A DNA stretch of 64,000 nt from an uncultured Dehalococcoidia bacterium (GTDB lineage: Bacteria; Chloroflexota; Dehalococcoidia; Lucifugimonadales; UBA3495). Below are positions 48,393-58,139 of this stretch, in pieces. The position numbers were made by a program, and so were the translations under genes. Under the pieces are notes generated by a model, which worked only from the letters and a program-made list of their open reading frames with translations, was not told where the DNA came from and did not search any database. The stretch covers positions 186,001 to 250,000 of the forward strand of contig CATOSK010000011.1 of NCBI GenBank assembly GCA_951812535.1, in the 5' to 3' direction. Each line of letters opens with the position of its first letter. Position 1 is the first letter of the stretch.

Positions 48393-48908
48393 TTAATCTT
48401 CGTAGGACACCGGGGAGGGGAGTCCGACGCCGCTGCTGACCAGAGCATTTCCGGCCAGGAGGTCGATTCCCTTGCGGACCGACGCGTTGAGGCTGTTGAG
48501 TTCCCGTTCAAAGGCCCGCAAAGACCTCAACGCGTAGGCGTCTGCTTCCATGCGCTTGGCCTGGGATTCGCTCTCGGCCAGGTCGAGGATGCGCTCGGCC
48601 CGATGTTCGGCCTCCCGGATCATGTCGTCGGCGCGCTTGCGCAACTCATTCTGGTTGAGCTTCTCGCGAAACTCGTCCTCGGCCCTTATCTTGGCGCGGC
48701 GGGCTTCCACCATAGCGTGGTTGATGATCTGGTCCTTTTGGACCAGCACCTCTTCCGCCGACTTTACCTCTTGAGGAATCTGCAAGCGGAGCTGATCCAC
48801 CAGCTCCATAACCTTCTTGCGGTCCATCAGGATATTGTTGCCCATGGGCATTATCTTGCTGGTATTTACCAGAGTTTCCAACCGGTCGACAACGTTTATG
48901 ATATCGAT
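48393..48908 (-). CDS. DivIVA-like coiled-coil protein, probable AUC start
   Basis: About 171 residues with a long charged coiled coil (roughly residues 45-140) resembling DivIVA/ATP-synthase-b-like helices. Homologues that I recall in Chloroflexota begin MDII--VDRLE--VN and lie after coaD. Here IDIINVVDRLETLVN is encoded from an ATC at 48908; AAGGAGG (48914-48920) stands five bases before it, and coaD ends 22 bases upstream. The first ordinary start in frame is a TTG at 48881, 32 bases from the Shine-Dalgarno. A cell-division or envelope scaffold role is inferred. Confidence 0.75.
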   Translation of the reverse strand: MDIINVVDRLETLVNTSKIMPMGNNILMDRKKVMELVDQLRLQIPQEVKSAEEVLVQKDQIINHAMVEARRAKIRAEDEFREKLNQNELRKRADDMIREAEHRAERILDLAESESQAKRMEADAYALRSLRAFERELNSLNASVRKGIDLLAGNALVSSGVGLPSPVSYED

Positions 48909-48930
48909 GATGTCCTCCTTTTCCGGCCTG

Positions 48931-49425
48931 TCACGCCTGAGGGGCCGGCTTACCGTACTTGGAATACAACGCGTCCGCCACGTGAGGAGGGACCATGCCG
49001 GTCACGTCCCCACCCAACCGGGCTACTTCTTTGAGGAGACTGGAACTGATGAACATCACGTCCTGAGATGTCATGAAGGACACCATGTCGACGCTGGGCG
49101 CCAAACGCCGGTTCATCGAAGCCATCTCGAACTCGTACTCAAAATCTGACCCGCTGCGCAATCCACGGACAATGACCTCGGCGCCCGCTTCCTGTGCGGA
49201 CCGGACCACCAATCCGCCGAACTCCCGAACCTCCACGTTGGGTAAATGCCCAACAGACCGGCGGAACAGATCGACCCGATCTTCAGTGCTGAACAGGAGG
49301 CTCTTGGAAGGAGTGGCATAAACTGCAACGACGACCTTTTCGAACAGAGCCGATGCACGGTTGGTTATGTCAATGTGCCCTGCCGTGACCGGATCAAAGG
49401 TTCCCGGATACAACGCAGTTACCAT
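48931..49425 (-). CDS. coaD: Phosphopantetheine adenylyltransferase
   Basis: 164 residues; the penultimate step of CoA synthesis. YPGTFDPVTAGHIDI contains the nucleotidyltransferase TxGH motif, and VMFISSSLLKEVA is the C-terminal ISSS motif. Overlaps the end of rsmD by 7 bases, the usual rsmD-coaD pair. Confidence 0.97.
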   Translation of the reverse strand: MVTALYPGTFDPVTAGHIDITNRASALFEKVVVAVYATPSKSLLFSTEDRVDLFRRSVGHLPNVEVREFGGLVVRSAQEAGAEVIVRGLRSGSDFEYEFEMASMNRRLAPSVDMVSFMTSQDVMFISSSLLKEVARLGGDVTGMVPPHVADALYSKYGKPAPQA

Positions 49426-50009
49426 TCGCTTCTTCCTGTCGATTGCCCTCTTCGGTAGAACTCGACCACGTTATCGCCATACCGGCGCAGGGACTCGCGG
49501 GACAAGGGGCCATAACTGGGCAGCAGTTCCGCATGCCTGGAATGCCCGACCACGACGATCCCGTTTGGGGAGACCAAGCCAGGAGGTTGGGCGATCTTCT
49601 CCAAAATGTCCCCCAATTGTGTCAAGCGGTACGGCGGATCGAGCATAACCAGGCGGTAAGGGCCAGGGAGGGAGTCCAAGACCTGGATTGCATCGGCCTG
49701 ATACACCTTGCCTTGCCCAAGGAACCCGGTATTTTCGAGGTTGGAACGAATGACGCCGCACTGCCTGCGGTCCCGTTCCACAAAATCCGCCCACGCCGCC
49801 CCCCTGCTTAGTGCTTCAATTCCCAGGCTTCCAGAGCCCGCGAATAGGTCGAGGGCCCTTTCGCCGAGGTAAGTCTCAGGTGAAAGGATGTTGAACATAG
49901 CGGCCCTGACCCGCTCGGTAGTCGGCCGTGCCCCTGGGGCGATGGCTCCCAAAAGGCGCCGTCCCCTCGCCGTGCCGCCGCCGACCCGCATAGAAGTTCT
50001 GGGGGGCAT
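49419..50009 (-). CDS. rsmD: 16S rRNA (guanine966-N2)-methyltransferase RsmD
   Basis: About 196 residues. Family start MRVGGGTARGRRL, PTTERVRAAMFNIL, SAM loop LDLFAGSGSLGIEALSRGA and catalytic MLDPPY. ATG 50009 has GGGGAG about 10 bases upstream; ATG 50027 and ATG 49991 (which matches the usual RsmD N-terminus) are alternatives. Operon with coaD and the DivIVA-like gene. Confidence 0.93.
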   Translation of the reverse strand: MPPRTSMRVGGGTARGRRLLGAIAPGARPTTERVRAAMFNILSPETYLGERALDLFAGSGSLGIEALSRGAAWADFVERDRRQCGVIRSNLENTGFLGQGKVYQADAIQVLDSLPGPYRLVMLDPPYRLTQLGDILEKIAQPPGLVSPNGIVVVGHSRHAELLPSYGPLSRESLRRYGDNVVEFYRRGQSTGRSEW

Positions 50010-50446
50010 TATAACTTGGCTCCCCATTCGAGTTTCCAGAGCAATCGGCAGTGAGTTTGAGGCATTTTTGTCATGATCCTTCGCGATTGGAAGCGGGTTT
50101 GAACTCTACCACACCATGCAGGGGTTGCCACACCCTCAGCCCGGTGCAACACCGGTTTGGAACTGGTCCAGAGCGGTCCTCTCATGCCCTGGTCCCCCAG
50201 GGCCATCGCTTTGTGTTCTTGAAGGCCCATTGACGTTCACAATACATCGGCCCACCGGATAAAGTGAGGGATGGGCAGTCAGAAACTTATGGAAGGCAAC
50301 GGTTGAGGCAGGGTGGCGGACTGCGGCATCTTCATGGTGGTATTTTCCCATACGATGGCCCTGCGGTGGGAACATTGACAACTTCCCTATTGCCAGCCGG
50401 GGAATTACAATACCGTGAAATTCAGCCTGCGAGGAATCCACCCAGA
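50010..50446. other. Intergenic region between rsmD and ribF
   Basis: About 437 bases between divergent genes. It contains repeat copy C (50186-50352). A TACAAT box near 50406 could serve ribF, but its -35 spacing is poor. Confidence 0.45.
50186..50352 (-). repeat. Dispersed repeat, copy C
   Basis: Read on the minus strand it begins CGTATGGGAAAATACCACCA, continues TGAAGATGCCGCAG, then CTGACTGCCCATCCCTCACT and TTATCCGGTGGGCC, and GGGCCTTCAAGAAC, ending in a 7-bp hairpin GCCCTGG/CCAGGGC (50186-50203). It aligns with copy A at both ends and carries a hairpin at the same place. Confidence 0.7.
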
Positions 50447-51385
50447 ATGAGCTTTCGCCAGGCATTGGCAGTTGCCGCCCCGGATGGGGAAACCGTGGTC
50501 ACCATCGGGGTGTTTGACGGTGTGCATCTAGGACACCGGCACCTTCTGGAGCGCCTCATACAGCGCTCAGGGCCCGGGGCCGTCCCGACAGTGCTGACGT
50601 TTTCCAATCATCCATCGGCGGTCCTGCGGCCTGGGCAGCAAGTCAGTTTCCTGACTTCTCCGGACGAAAAAGAGGGACTGCTAAGGGAGTACGGCGCCGG
50701 CCTGGTGATTTCCCTGGAATTCACCACGGAGCTTTCCCAAGTGCCAGCAACGGAATTCGCCCACCTGCTCAACACCCATCTGAATCTAAAGGGGCTGGTA
50801 GTAGGGCCGGACTTCGCTTTCGGGCGGGGACGCGAGGGCACGGCAGAATTTCTGCAGGCAATCGGGCAGGAGTTGGGCTTCTGGGTCGAGACGGTGGACC
50901 CCCTGCTGGTGGACGGCTCCCCGGTGCGCAGCAGGAGGATAAGGGAGGCCATATCAGGGGGAGACCTGGAGACGGGAAACACCCTCCTGGGACGCAAGTT
51001 CAGGTTGCAGGGAGAGGTCGTCCGGGGCGACGGCCGCGGGCGGGAACTGGGGTTCCCCACTGCGAACGTCAATGTCCCAGACGAAATGCTGATACCAGGC
51101 GATGCTATTTACGCCACCTGGGCGCTGGTGGACGGCCGGCGGCTCCCATCCGCCACAAGCATTGGCATCCGCCCCACCTTCGGACTCACGGAGCGCCTGG
51201 TGGAGGTCTACATCATGGACTTTGCCGAAGACCTTTACGGAAAGACAATCGGGGTGGAGTTTGTGGAAAGGCTCAGAGGACAGGAGACCTTCTCCGGGAT
51301 CGACGCTCTCATTGAACAAGTAAACCTGGACGTGGCCAACGCTCGGGCCTCGCTGGCCAAGGACGATGGAGTGCGAATTGGTTAG
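50447..51385 (+). CDS. ribF: Bifunctional riboflavin kinase/FAD synthetase
   Basis: 312 residues. N-terminal FMN adenylyltransferase with TIGVFDGVHLGHRHLL and VVGPDFAFGRGREG, plus SSTxIR-like SPVRSRRIREAI; C-terminal flavokinase with GRGRELGFPTANVNV and GIRPTFG. Makes FMN and FAD for flavoenzymes such as the LLM oxidoreductase. tyrS overlaps its end by 20 bases. Confidence 0.96.
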   Translation: MSFRQALAVAAPDGETVVTIGVFDGVHLGHRHLLERLIQRSGPGAVPTVLTFSNHPSAVLRPGQQVSFLTSPDEKEGLLREYGAGLVISLEFTTELSQVPATEFAHLLNTHLNLKGLVVGPDFAFGRGREGTAEFLQAIGQELGFWVETVDPLLVDGSPVRSRRIREAISGGDLETGNTLLGRKFRLQGEVVRGDGRGRELGFPTANVNVPDEMLIPGDAIYATWALVDGRRLPSATSIGIRPTFGLTERLVEVYIMDFAEDLYGKTIGVEFVERLRGQETFSGIDALIEQVNLDVANARASLAKDDGVRIG

Positions 51386-52598
51386 CCAGGCGGTAATCGA
51401 CCACGTCACCCAGAGGGGGGTAGCAAACATTATCTCCAGGGACGAGTTCGTGGAGATGCTCCGGTCGGGCAAGCGCCTCCGATTGAAGATGGGGTTCGAC
51501 CCCAGCCGGCCCGATATTCACCTTGGGCACGTGGTGGGACTACGCAAGCTGCGGGAACTCCAGGAGCTGGGGCACCAGGTCATTCTCATCGTGGGAGACT
51601 GGACCGCGCAGATTGGCGACCCCAGCGGCCGCTCGGCCACGCGGCCCATGTTGACCCACGAGGAAGTGGTCTCCAACGCCGAGTCGTATATGCGCCAGTT
51701 CTTCCGGGTGGTGGACCGGGACCGAACGCAGGTTGAGTGGCAGAGCCAGTGGTTCGGAAAGTTCAACCTGGCAGACGTCATCCGTCTGACCAGCCACTTC
51801 ACCGTCGCCCAGTTCCTGGAACGGGACGATTTTTCCAAGCGTTTCAGCGAGCACCAGCCGATCGCGATAACTGAACTCCTGTATCCACTGCTCCAAGCCT
51901 ACGATTCAGTAGCCATCGAATCCGACGTGGAATTCGGAGGCACGGACCAGATGTTCAACTTGCTGGTAGGACGAGACCTGCAGGAGATTATGGGCCAAAA
52001 GCCGCAGCAGTGCTTCCTGATGCCCATCCTGCCCGGCACCGACGGCGTCCAGAAAATGAGCAAGAGCCTGGATAACTACGTGGCGGTGGAAGAGGAGCCC
52101 AATGATATGTACGGCAAGCTGATGTCTTTGCCGGACAATCTCATCGTGCCTTACTTCGACTACCTGACCGACCTTCCGGCCGGAGAGTTGTCGGATATGG
52201 CTCAGGCCATCGACGACGAATCGGTCAACCCGATGGAGTTCAAGAAGCGGCTGGCCCTGGAGATAACCGCCGCCTTCCACGATCCGGACGCCGCCAGTGG
52301 AGCAGAGCGGAACTTTGAGCGGGTGGTGCAGCAGCGCAGCCTCCCCGAAGAAATTCCCGAGTTCCAACTGGATGCGTCGGCCGGTCGGGGAACCGGCTCG
52401 TTGAGCCGGATGCTGGTCTCGGCGGGCCTGGCATCCAGCAACGGCGAAGCCAAGCGGTTAATCAACCAGCGAGCGGTGCAAGTCATCGGTCCCGACGGGC
52501 AGTCCCGGGTAGTTTCCGGGGACTCCCTGGATGAAGGGATCCACCCGGGGGCTGTGCTGCGGGTGGGGCGGCGCCGGTTCCTGCGGCTGACCTCCTGA
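51366..52598 (+). CDS. tyrS: Tyrosyl-tRNA synthetase
   Basis: 410 residues. Class I motifs: MGFDPSRPDIHLGH (HIGH) and KMSKS (in GVQKMSKSLDNYV). The C-terminal S4 domain (about 345-410) has LSRMLVSAGLASSNGEAKRL. It begins within the ribF end. Confidence 0.97.
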   Translation: MECELVSQAVIDHVTQRGVANIISRDEFVEMLRSGKRLRLKMGFDPSRPDIHLGHVVGLRKLRELQELGHQVILIVGDWTAQIGDPSGRSATRPMLTHEEVVSNAESYMRQFFRVVDRDRTQVEWQSQWFGKFNLADVIRLTSHFTVAQFLERDDFSKRFSEHQPIAITELLYPLLQAYDSVAIESDVEFGGTDQMFNLLVGRDLQEIMGQKPQQCFLMPILPGTDGVQKMSKSLDNYVAVEEEPNDMYGKLMSLPDNLIVPYFDYLTDLPAGELSDMAQAIDDESVNPMEFKKRLALEITAAFHDPDAASGAERNFERVVQQRSLPEEIPEFQLDASAGRGTGSLSRMLVSAGLASSNGEAKRLINQRAVQVIGPDGQSRVVSGDSLDEGIHPGAVLRVGRRRFLRLTS

Positions 52599-52639
52599 CC
52601 ATTCCTCCGGCCTATTCCGAGTCCCCACGGAGTTGAACG

Positions 52640-54301
52640 GTGAGCGACCGAGAATCACCCCTTGACTTGAACGAGCGCCGGGCTGCCTGGCAGGAGAGGG
52701 CCGATGCCGCCCCGCAACGGAAACCGGCCTACAAGACTCCTTCGCAGATTCCGGTAGATGCTCTATATACGCCGTTGGGTGACGAGTCTTCGGCAAGCTA
52801 TCCCACCGGGTTCCCCGGGGAGTTTCCGTACCTGCGGGGAGTCCATCCTACGGGACACCGGGGGCGGCTGTGGACGATGCGAATGTTCGCGGGATACGGC
52901 CTGCCGGAGGAGACCAACGAGCGGTTCAAATTCCTGCTGGACCACGGGCAGACAGGCCTGAGCGTGGCCTTCGATATGCCCACCCTGTACGGATACGACA
53001 CCGACGCTCCCCAAGCCGAGGGGGAGTTCGGAAAGTGCGGCGTGGCGGTATCATCCCTGGCGGACATGGAGACCCTGTTCGACGGGATTCCGCTGGACGG
53101 CATCACCACGTCCATGACCATCAACAGCCCGGCGGCGATTATCTGGGCCATGTACATCGCCGTCGCGGAGAAGCAGGGAGTGCCGCTAGCGAGGATGGGC
53201 GGCACCCTGCAAAACGACATTCTGAAGGAGTACCTGGCCCAGAACGAGTACATCTTCCCCCCCGAGCCTTCCATGCGGCTGGTGGTAGACACCGTGGAGT
53301 TTGCCGCGTCTCACATGCCGCAATGGAACCCCATAAGCGTGAGCGGGTATCACATCCGGGAAGCGGGGGCCACTGCGGTCCAGGAGATGGCATTCACCCT
53401 GGCCGACGGGTTCGAGTACGTGCGCGCGTGCGTTGAGCGGGGCATGGCCGTTGACGATTTCGCCCCCCGGCTGAGTTTCTTCTTCAACGTGGACAACAAC
53501 TTCTTCGAGGAAATTGCCAAGTTCCGGGCCGCGCGGCGCATCTGGGCCACCGAGATGCGGGATGTTTTCGGAGCACGGAACCCGCGCTCCCACTGGCTGC
53601 GATGCCACGCCCAGACCTCGGGGGCGGCATTGACGGCTCAGCAACCGGACAACAACGTGATGCGGGTGTCGATGCAGGCGTTGGCGGCAGTGCTGGGGGG
53701 ATGCCAGTCTCTCCACACTAACTCCAAGGACGAGGCTTGGGCGCTCCCGTCTGAAGAAGCGGTCCTGCAGGCCCTCCGCACCCAGCAGATCATTGCCCAT
53801 GAAACCGGAATTGCCGACGTTGTGGACCCGCTGGGCGGCAGCTATTTTCTGGAATCCCTGACCAACCAGATGGAAGAAGCAGCCTACAAGTATTTCCGCA
53901 CCGTGGACGACATGGGGGGAGTCATTCCGGCGCTGAAGACCGGGTACTTCCAGCGCGAGATCGCGGAGTCGGCGTATACGGCCCAACTGGAGGAGGACAG
54001 GCGGGAAAGGATTACGGTGGGGGTCAACCAGTACACTTCGGACGAAGTCTTGGAGATACCCCTGCTCCGGGTGGATGTTGAAGGCGAGCAGCGGCACATA
54101 CGGAGGCTCAACGAGATACGGCGCACCAGAGACGGGCGGGCCGTCGCGTCCAGCTTGAGAAGGTTGGAACAGGCTGCCCGGGGCTCACATAAACTGATGC
54201 CCCCGCTCCTGGAGGCGGTGAAGTCTTACGCGACCCTGGGCGAGATGATGGCCGTGTTCCGGGATGTGTTTGGCGAGTATCAGCCGAGCTGGGGGTTTTA
54301 G
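52640..54301 (+). CDS. Acyl-CoA (methylmalonyl-CoA-type) mutase large subunit
   Basis: 553 residues, the length of a catalytic subunit without the B12-binding domain. TIM-barrel signatures: [60 protein letters not shown]-like [13 protein letters not shown] and [18 protein letters not shown]. It rearranges methylmalonyl-CoA or an isobutyryl-type substrate; the small cobalamin subunit must be encoded elsewhere. GTG start with GGAG upstream, 41 bases after tyrS. Confidence 0.93.
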   Translation: MSDRESPLDLNERRAAWQERADAAPQRKPAYKTPSQIPVDALYTPLGDESSASYPTGFPGEFPYLRGVHPTGHRGRLWTMRMFAGYGLPEETNERFKFLLDHGQTGLSVAFDMPTLYGYDTDAPQAEGEFGKCGVAVSSLADMETLFDGIPLDGITTSMTINSPAAIIWAMYIAVAEKQGVPLARMGGTLQNDILKEYLAQNEYIFPPEPSMRLVVDTVEFAASHMPQWNPISVSGYHIREAGATAVQEMAFTLADGFEYVRACVERGMAVDDFAPRLSFFFNVDNNFFEEIAKFRAARRIWATEMRDVFGARNPRSHWLRCHAQTSGAALTAQQPDNNVMRVSMQALAAVLGGCQSLHTNSKDEAWALPSEEAVLQALRTQQIIAHETGIADVVDPLGGSYFLESLTNQMEEAAYKYFRTVDDMGGVIPALKTGYFQREIAESAYTAQLEEDRRERITVGVNQYTSDEVLEIPLLRVDVEGEQRHIRRLNEIRRTRDGRAVASSLRRLEQAARGSHKLMPPLLEAVKSYATLGEMMAVFRDVFGEYQPSWGF

Positions 54302-54370
54302 TATACTGGTAAGAGGAAAACCGTCCGGTTGCTGAAAGCGTTCCATCAGAAACGGCCACGGAAGGGACAT

Positions 54371-54928
54371 ATGGTTACTGGAAAAGCCAAGGTCCGGTTC
54401 AACTACGAGGACTATTGCCTGTTGCCGGAGGACGAGCGGTATGAGCTAATCGACGGAGAGTTTTACGTGGTTCCAGCCCCCAGCTACCCGCACCAAAACG
54501 CCGTCGGCAAATTGTTTCGATTTATGGCTGACTTTGTAGAGGTCAACGGTTTGGGCGTAGTAGTTATGGCTCCCCTGGATGTAATCATTACCGGCGAAGA
54601 CACGGTGCAGCCCGATATCCTGTTCGTTTCCGAGGAGCGGAGGGGAATGCTGGCGCACCGCGGCTGCGAAGGCGCTCCTGATATGGTGGTGGAAGTGCTT
54701 TCTCCGTCTACCGCCCAACGAGACCGGGAACTAAAGCGCAAGCTGTATGCCGCCCACGGTGTGCAGGAGTATTGGCTGGTCAATACGGAAACCGCTTCGG
54801 TCGAGATTATGTCGCTGGGGAATAATGACTTTATTTCCCAGGGAACTTACTCGGGAGAAGACGGACTGGTTTCACAGGTAATCCCGGGATTCGCTCTCCA
54901 AGCCAGCCTTATATTTGCGGGAGTGTAA
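54371..54928 (+). CDS. Uma2/DUF820 family restriction-endonuclease-like protein
   Basis: 185 residues with the PD-(D/E)xK nuclease fold of Uma2 proteins: YELIDGEFYVVPAPSYPHQ, the catalytic strand VQPDILFVSEER and VVEVLSPSTAQRDRELKRKLY. Common in cyanobacteria and Chloroflexota, with unknown target. ATG 54371 follows GAAGGGA. Confidence 0.88.
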   Translation: MVTGKAKVRFNYEDYCLLPEDERYELIDGEFYVVPAPSYPHQNAVGKLFRFMADFVEVNGLGVVVMAPLDVIITGEDTVQPDILFVSEERRGMLAHRGCEGAPDMVVEVLSPSTAQRDRELKRKLYAAHGVQEYWLVNTETASVEIMSLGNNDFISQGTYSGEDGLVSQVIPGFALQASLIFAGV

Positions 54929-54954
54929 GTTCGGGGCTGTATCGTCAAGTTATG

Positions 54955-55661
54955 GATGTAGGGGGCATAACGGTGATTCGCGATTGGTCTCGGATAACTC
55001 GCCGCACTTGTGGCAACGAAAACCAGTAGCTGTACTAAAATCGTGTCCTGCTGAGCTACAGAACGGTCTTTTGGGGTCGAACTCAATGAAATTTGGCTTC
55101 GCCTTCGCAACCGATGCAGTAGCCTGTATGCATGGGGACAGCAGTCACTTGCCTTCCTTCCGACCCTGGAACGATATTGTATGGGATGTCTTGGGAGAGG
55201 GCCGACACCCAATTTTCGATCTCCCGCAACACTTGCTCATCTCTGATCAAGAGACCAGTTTCTCGGGCATTGAGCGCGGAGAATCGATGCAAGTTCATTG
55301 ATGTGATTAAAGCTACTTTTTCATTGGCATAAACCTTCGCATGCAGGCGATCTACAGCAATTGCCTCTATGCTTGGTTGATATTAGGCTGCCGGATTGCC
55401 TTCAGCAGCATCTGGGCGATAGTACGTCTTGACACTCACATTGCGTTTTGTTGCCGAAGCTATTTCATCCTTGAGGCGAGGCCACTGGTTATGGTATGGA
55501 AAAACCAAGGTCAGCCTTTCCTGGGCTTCTTCGATGATTCCCATCAACGCTTGGGTAATATTCTGGTCCGCAACGAAAGCGACCGGAGCCTGGTGGAGGA
55601 AATCTGATAGTGGTGCCACACTTACCTCACATTGATTTCGCAATACGGAAGAAAGCAGCAC
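54955..55661 (-). pseudogene. Broken phospholipase-D-like protein with zinc ribbon
   Basis: Reading the minus strand from 55661 gives a PLD-like N-terminal half (LTLVFPYHNQWPRLKDEI, VKTYYRP), an in-frame TAA right after EGNPAA (about 55384), then in the same frame the PLD motif RLHAKVYAN with TSMN and NARETGLLI. Near the 3' end GYCIGCEGEAKFH meets TGA at 55083, but a one-base shift continues EFDPKRPFC...FRCHKCGE, the expected second half of the zinc ribbon. Two independent lesions indicate a decaying gene. Downstream of the convergent Uma2 gene. Confidence 0.75.
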
Positions 55662-55705
55662 CTTTCTGTTGTTATTGACAAGACCGTACGGGGTTCTAAT
55701 TGTGT

Positions 55706-55731
55706 GAGGGCGGGTTTAGCAACCCGCCCTC
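55706..55731 (-). terminator. Terminator-like hairpin after the EF-G-like gene
   Basis: Perfect 11-bp stem GAGGGCGGGTT/AACCCGCCCTC with a 4-base loop, 55 bases beyond the EF-G-like stop; no T run follows. An 11-base tandem repeat GATTGGCCGCC x2 (55744-55765) lies between it and the gene. Confidence 0.55.
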
Positions 55732-55785
55732 GCAATCGACATTGATTGGCCGCCGATTGGCCGCCCGGATTGAGACAACACCAAC

Positions 55786-57834
55786 TTAGGCGCGTTCTTC
55801 CTCGCGGGCGCGTTTGGCTTCCTCGACAACCCGGGGTTCCAGGTTCTGGGGAACCGGCTCGTAGTGATCAAATTCGAAGCGGTAGTTGCCGCGACCCTGG
55901 GTCAGCGACCGCAGGTCCTGGGCGTAGCGCTGGATTTCAGAGTGGGGGACTTCGGCCTCGATGACGGTGTAGCGGGACTCGGGGTTCATACCCAGGATGC
56001 GTCCCCGCTTTCCGTTGAGGTCGCTCATCACGTCGCCGGTGTAGGCGTCAGGGACATTTACAGTCAGCTTGACGATAGGTTCCAGCAGAATGGGGCTGGC
56101 GTCGGCCATGCCCTTGCGGAGGGCCTGAGAACTGGCGATTTCGAAGGACATTCCCGAAGAGTCCACGTCGTGGTAGCTGCCGTCGTAGATGACGGCCTTC
56201 ATGTCCACCACCGGGAAACCGGCAACCACGCCCTCTTCCATTGTCTTGACGATGCCCTTTTCCACGGCGGGGATGTACTCCCGGGGCACCCGGCCGCCCA
56301 CGACCTCGGAACCAAACTGGAACCCCTGGTCCCGATCCATCGGCTCCAGGCGGAGCAGAACATGGCCGTACTGGCCATGTCCGCCGCTCTGCTTCTTGTG
56401 GCGGTACTCGGCTTGGGTAACCTTGCTGATGGTTTCGCGGTAGGGCACCCGGGGAAGCCGGGTTGCCAGGTCGGCGCCGAACTTGCGCTTGATCTTCTCG
56501 ATGGCGACGTCTATCTGGGCTTCCCCGAAGCCGGTGAGCACCATCTGGCTGGTCTCCACCTGGCGTGAGAGGCGGAGGCTGGGGTCTTCCTCCACCATGC
56601 GGCTGAGGGAGGTGGACATCTTGTCGAGGTCGGCCTTAGTGGCGGGACTGACCGCGACGCTGTAGAACCCCTGGGGGAACTCGATGGGTTCGAAGGAAAC
56701 GGCGTTGTCGCGGACGCAGAGGGTGTCGCCGGTGACGGTTGCGGCCAGCTTGCCGATTGCGCCGATGTCTCCGGCGGAAACCTCGACGATGTTCTCCTGG
56801 GACTTGCCGCGGGGCAGATACAACTGGCCGATTCGCTCCGACTGGTTGCGGGCGCTGTTCCAGACCTCCGAGTTGCTGCTGATGGTCCCGCGGAAGACGC
56901 GGAAGACGGAGAGCTTGCCGACGAAGGGGTCGGCAGTGGTCTTGAACACCAGGGCAGCCAGGGGACCGCCGGGGTCAACCTGGACGTCAACTTCGCTGCC
57001 GGAGCTGTCCTTCATCGCCGGCCGGTTTCCTTCCAGGGGGGAAGGCAGGAACTCGTTGACAGTCTCAACGAACTCGTCGATGCCCAGGTTCCTGGTGGCG
57101 GAGGTAGCCAGGATGGGGACCAAATCTCCGGCCAGCACGGCCTTGCGCGCTCCTGCGACAACCTCGGCGTCGGTCAGTTCCTCGCCTTCCAGGTACTTGT
57201 CGGCCAGGTCTTCGTCGGCTTCGGCCACGGCCTCGATGAGCCGCTCCCTGGCCGCTTCGAACTCGGCGGCCACTTCGTCAGGGATATCAGCCGGGGGATG
57301 GACAACGCTTACGAGCCCCTGGAAGTCGGCCCCTTCTCCCTGGGGAATCTGGAAGGGGACGCACATATTGCCAAAGGTGCCCTGGATGTCGGCGACGGTC
57401 CGGGAGAAGCCGGCGTTTTCCCGGTCCATCTTGTTAACCACGAACATGGCGGGCAGTCCGGCTTCCTGGGTGAGATTCCACGACCGCTCCGTTCCCACGT
57501 CCACGCCGGACTGGGCAGCGACAAGGATGGCCGAGGCTTCCACCACTCTCAGGGCGGACACGACTTCACCGACGAAATCTTCGTATCCAGGAGTATCCAG
57601 GAAGTTGTACTTGTTGGGACCCCCGGTGCAGGAAACAAGGGTGGTCTGAACGCTGCTGCCCCGCTTTGTTTCCTCCGGTTCGTAGTCAGATACTGTGTTC
57701 CCGTCCTCGATGGTGCCGATCCGGGTGACTGCCTTGGCATTGAACAGCATGGTTTCGCACAGAGACGTCTTGCCCGACCCGCTGTGCGACAGTAGCGCAA
57801 CGTTCCTGATGTTGCCCGGGTTTATGCTCGCCAT
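55786..57834 (-). CDS. Elongation factor G-like GTPase (EF-G2 type)
   Basis: 682 residues with all EF-G domains: GTPase (1-275), domain II, III, IV and V. The G1 loop is SHSGSGKTSL rather than the AHIDAGKTT of true EF-G; G3 is DTPGYEDF and G4 NKMD. This matches the EF-G2-like family found beside a canonical FusA in many bacteria, with a role in ribosome function that is not well defined. It has its own promoter and about 170 bases of leader. Confidence 0.93.
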   Translation of the reverse strand: MASINPGNIRNVALLSHSGSGKTSLCETMLFNAKAVTRIGTIEDGNTVSDYEPEETKRGSSVQTTLVSCTGGPNKYNFLDTPGYEDFVGEVVSALRVVEASAILVAAQSGVDVGTERSWNLTQEAGLPAMFVVNKMDRENAGFSRTVADIQGTFGNMCVPFQIPQGEGADFQGLVSVVHPPADIPDEVAAEFEAARERLIEAVAEADEDLADKYLEGEELTDAEVVAGARKAVLAGDLVPILATSATRNLGIDEFVETVNEFLPSPLEGNRPAMKDSSGSEVDVQVDPGGPLAALVFKTTADPFVGKLSVFRVFRGTISSNSEVWNSARNQSERIGQLYLPRGKSQENIVEVSAGDIGAIGKLAATVTGDTLCVRDNAVSFEPIEFPQGFYSVAVSPATKADLDKMSTSLSRMVEEDPSLRLSRQVETSQMVLTGFGEAQIDVAIEKIKRKFGADLATRLPRVPYRETISKVTQAEYRHKKQSGGHGQYGHVLLRLEPMDRDQGFQFGSEVVGGRVPREYIPAVEKGIVKTMEEGVVAGFPVVDMKAVIYDGSYHDVDSSGMSFEIASSQALRKGMADASPILLEPIVKLTVNVPDAYTGDVMSDLNGKRGRILGMNPESRYTVIEAEVPHSEIQRYAQDLRSLTQGRGNYRFEFDHYEPVPQNLEPRVVEEAKRAREEERA

Positions 57835-58139
57835 ACGAAAACTCCCCCTACGTTCTAACGGCCGCCGCCTCCGCGCGATGTTTGTTCGGCTGGGTTCTCC
57901 AAGGTGCGCCTGGTGGCTCCGCGGTTAGGACCGGCTGCTGCACCAGCACTTGCCGGTAGCTGCCAAGCACGTTATCCTAGCCTCGCCCAAGGCAGCGAAT
58001 ACTGGTTGCATTTTATATAGCGCCGCCGCACGTTGCAACACGGGCGGATAAGGCCGGGGCGCCGGGATTGGCGTTCCTACCCCGACGCTCCCAGATCCCC
58101 TGGGATTGGGCAAACTCCATCCCCAAAGAGCAGGAAGTA
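57835..58139. other. Divergent intergenic region before RidA and EF-G-like genes
   Basis: 305 bases with the EF-G-like promoter (58010-58038). Apart from that, no element is apparent; the ridA promoter is not obvious. Confidence 0.5.
58010..58038 (-). promoter_or_regulatory. Promoter of the EF-G-like gene
   Basis: On the minus strand TTGCAA, 17 bases, TAAAAT inside an AT-rich patch (TATATAAAAT). Transcription would begin near 58003. Confidence 0.55.

Noticed and set aside
50264..50446. N-terminal extension of ribF into repeat copy C
   Set aside because: The frame is open but without homology; ATG 50447 begins the conserved domain.
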